DNA of 24,552 nucleotides, from the NCBI GenBank assembly GCA_025363505.1, contig JANYDV010000299.1, forward strand, positions 1 to 24,552, given 5' to 3'. Below are positions 23,194 through 24,552 of the stretch, in pieces (the stretch's first letter is position 1; every line of letters starts with the position of its first letter). The notes beneath the pieces are model-generated. The model was not told the DNA's origin. It ran no database searches and was given only the letters and a program-made list of their open reading frames with translations. Position numbers and translations under genes: made by a program. The DNA comes from Bacteroidota bacterium. GTDB lineage: Bacteria > Bacteroidota > Ignavibacteria > Palsa-1295.

Positions 23194-24552
23194 TTAATTC
23201 TCAATACTGACCTTCAACTTCTCGATTTGCGAAAGGAAGCTCGCAAGTTTAAGCTTCTCTTTAGAGATGATCTCTTCCGGTGCGCGAGAAGTAAATTTCT
23301 CGTCCGATAATTTACTCTGAAGCGTTTCGTATTGTTTCACAATTCTTTCGAGTTCTTTCCGAAGTCTCTCTTTTTCATTCTCTGCATCTTTTTCACTGAC
23401 TGCTTCAATCTTCAGAAATACTTGTGCTCTGCCACCAACGAGATCCGAAGTATAGTCCTTTGTTGAAAGTTCAGCACCACCTTCAGGTGTGATAGATAAT
23501 GTCTCGCAGCGAGTAAGCTTCTCGATTATATTTCTTGATGTTTCGATCAATGCTGAATCTATCTCTTTATTAACTCGAATAATCATCTCAATCGGCTTAG
23601 ACGGCGCTATCTTTGCATTTGCTCTCAGTAATCGAGACGATTCAATAATCCGTTGAATAAACTCAAAATCAGCTTCTGCCGAATCACTAATCTTCCCTTC
23701 ATCTGCCGAAATATAATCATCTCGACCAATGAGAACAGAACCATCATTATTCGTCAAAGCATGCCACAACTCTTCGGTCACGAACGGCATTACCGGATGA
23801 AGCATTCGTAATATACCTTCAAGAATTTCTACAGCCAATGGTGTCGAATCGGGCTGTATCTTGACAACTTCGACATACCAATCACAAAAATCCTTCCAGA
23901 TAAAATCATAGAGTATCTTTGTAACTTCATTGATTTGGTATTCATCAAATGCTTTCTTAACATCTCGTGCCGTACGATTGGCTCGCGAGAGAATCCAACG
24001 ATCAGCAAGCGATGAAGGTACTGTTGTCGAAAAACTTGCTCCGTGCTCTTTCTTCGCAATGAACTGGACGCTGCCATTACTTTCGGCATCAGCCGATTCG
24101 AACTTCGGCTCTGATTGTTTCGAGATATATTGATCTCGTTTCATTATCACAAATCGTGTGGCATTCCACAACTTATTTGCGAAGTTTCTGCCTTGTTCAC
24201 AATTCTCTTCTCCAAATCTGACATCCTGACCAAGCGGAGCAAGATACAGCAGCGTAAAACGAACTGCGTCAGTACCATACTGCCCTACCAAGTCAATCGG
24301 ATCAGGCGAATTACCAAGGGACTTCGACATCTTCCGACCTTGTTGGTCACGGATAATATTATGGAAATAGACATCTCGAAATGGAATTAAGTCTTCCATT
24401 TTCGTTCGAGCAGTACCGTCGAGTTTCGGCATATCCTTCATAAATTCTAAGCCACCCATAATCATTCTGGCAACCCAGAAAAAAATAATATCTGGTGCGG
24501 TGCTTAAGAGATGTCCAGGATAGAATGTTTGAAGATCAGGGGTATTCTCGGG
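23194..24552 (-). CDS. valS: Valine--tRNA ligase, C-terminal part (cut by window edge)
   Basis: Class I aminoacyl-tRNA synthetase charging tRNA-Val. The 452 codons present start inside the catalytic domain (PENTPDLQTFYPG, then DIIFFWVARM) and include the KMSKS loop at 24319-24333 (RKMSKSLGNSPDPIDL, the NSPDP form common in Bacteroidota). The anticodon-binding helical domain follows (LSDRWILSR-like SSLADRWILSRA, then HPVMPFVTEELWHAL), and last the C-terminal coiled-coil arm (about the last 70 residues, Glu/Lys-rich) that binds the tRNA. The N-terminal HIGH motif and CP1 editing domain lie beyond the right edge. An insert of about 14 residues separates DMP from PFRDVY. The frame is open to the edge, so the gene continues. 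Confidence 0.97.
   Translation of the reverse strand, partial: PENTPDLQTFYPGHLLSTAPDIIFFWVARMIMGGLEFMKDMPKLDGTARTKMEDLIPFRDVYFHNIIRDQQGRKMSKSLGNSPDPIDLVGQYGTDAVRFTLLYLAPLGQDVRFGEENCEQGRNFANKLWNATRFVIMKRDQYISKQSEPKFESADAESNGSVQFIAKKEHGASFSTTVPSSLADRWILSRANRTARDVKKAFDEYQINEVTKILYDFIWKDFCDWYVEVVKIQPDSTPLAVEILEGILRMLHPVMPFVTEELWHALTNNDGSVLIGRDDYISADEGKISDSAEADFEFIQRIIESSRLLRANAKIAPSKPIEMIIRVNKEIDSALIETSRNIIEKLTRCETLSITPEGGAELSTKDYTSDLVGGRAQVFLKIEAVSEKDAENEKERLRKELERIVKQYETLQSKLSDEKFTSRAPEEIISKEKLKLASFLSQIEKLKVSIEN

Overview
The window looks like chromosome from a Bacteroidota/Chlorobi-group bacterium, most likely a Kapaibacteria/Ignavibacteria-like lineage (inference). The evidence is: a large secreted protein with a C-terminal domain of the type IX secretion (T9SS) type A sorting kind, FadL/OmpP1-like and small outer-membrane barrels, a 31-aa AURKAIP1/COX24-type basic protein, few Shine-Dalgarno sequences, and a few TAnnTTTG-like promoter boxes. 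Base composition is AT-rich and fairly even. I see no CRISPR array, tRNA, rRNA, phage gene or insertion sequence.

Region 1 (1-887) holds the C-terminal part of a polytopic membrane protein resembling membrane glycosyltransferases. Its frame is closed by a stop upstream of where the homology seems to begin, so it looks truncated or frameshifted.

Region 2 (966-12024) is a tightly packed plus-strand run that could be one transcript: serS, lysA, asd, then ccsA/hemX-like, hemA, hemC, hemD, hemE, hemF, an unrecognised 165-aa four-helix membrane protein, and hemH. This is the C5-type tetrapyrrole route from glutamyl-tRNA to protoheme. Missing here are hemL, hemB and any recognisable protoporphyrinogen oxidase. 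The unknown membrane protein occupies the slot between hemF and hemH where that oxidase would fit, which makes it the most functionally suggestive unknown in the window.

Region 3 (12016-19040) is the cell envelope: a 1173-aa secreted protein (seven Asp-box repeats, Cys-marked Ig-like repeats, T9SS C-terminus) on the minus strand; divergently a Tyr/Trp-rich putative lipoprotein and a FadL/OmpP1-like porin on the plus strand; then a strong terminator shared with a convergent small beta-barrel gene.

Region 4 (19156-24552) holds a 452-aa helical protein of unknown function, the 31-aa basic protein with two stacked hairpins after it, a minus-strand FAD oxidoreductase carrying a roughly 270-residue RGG/QGGGY low-complexity tail, a 359-bp intergenic stretch with small hairpins, and the C-terminal 452 codons of valS running off the right edge. 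The oxidoreductase with the prion-like tail is the most unusual protein architecture in the window.
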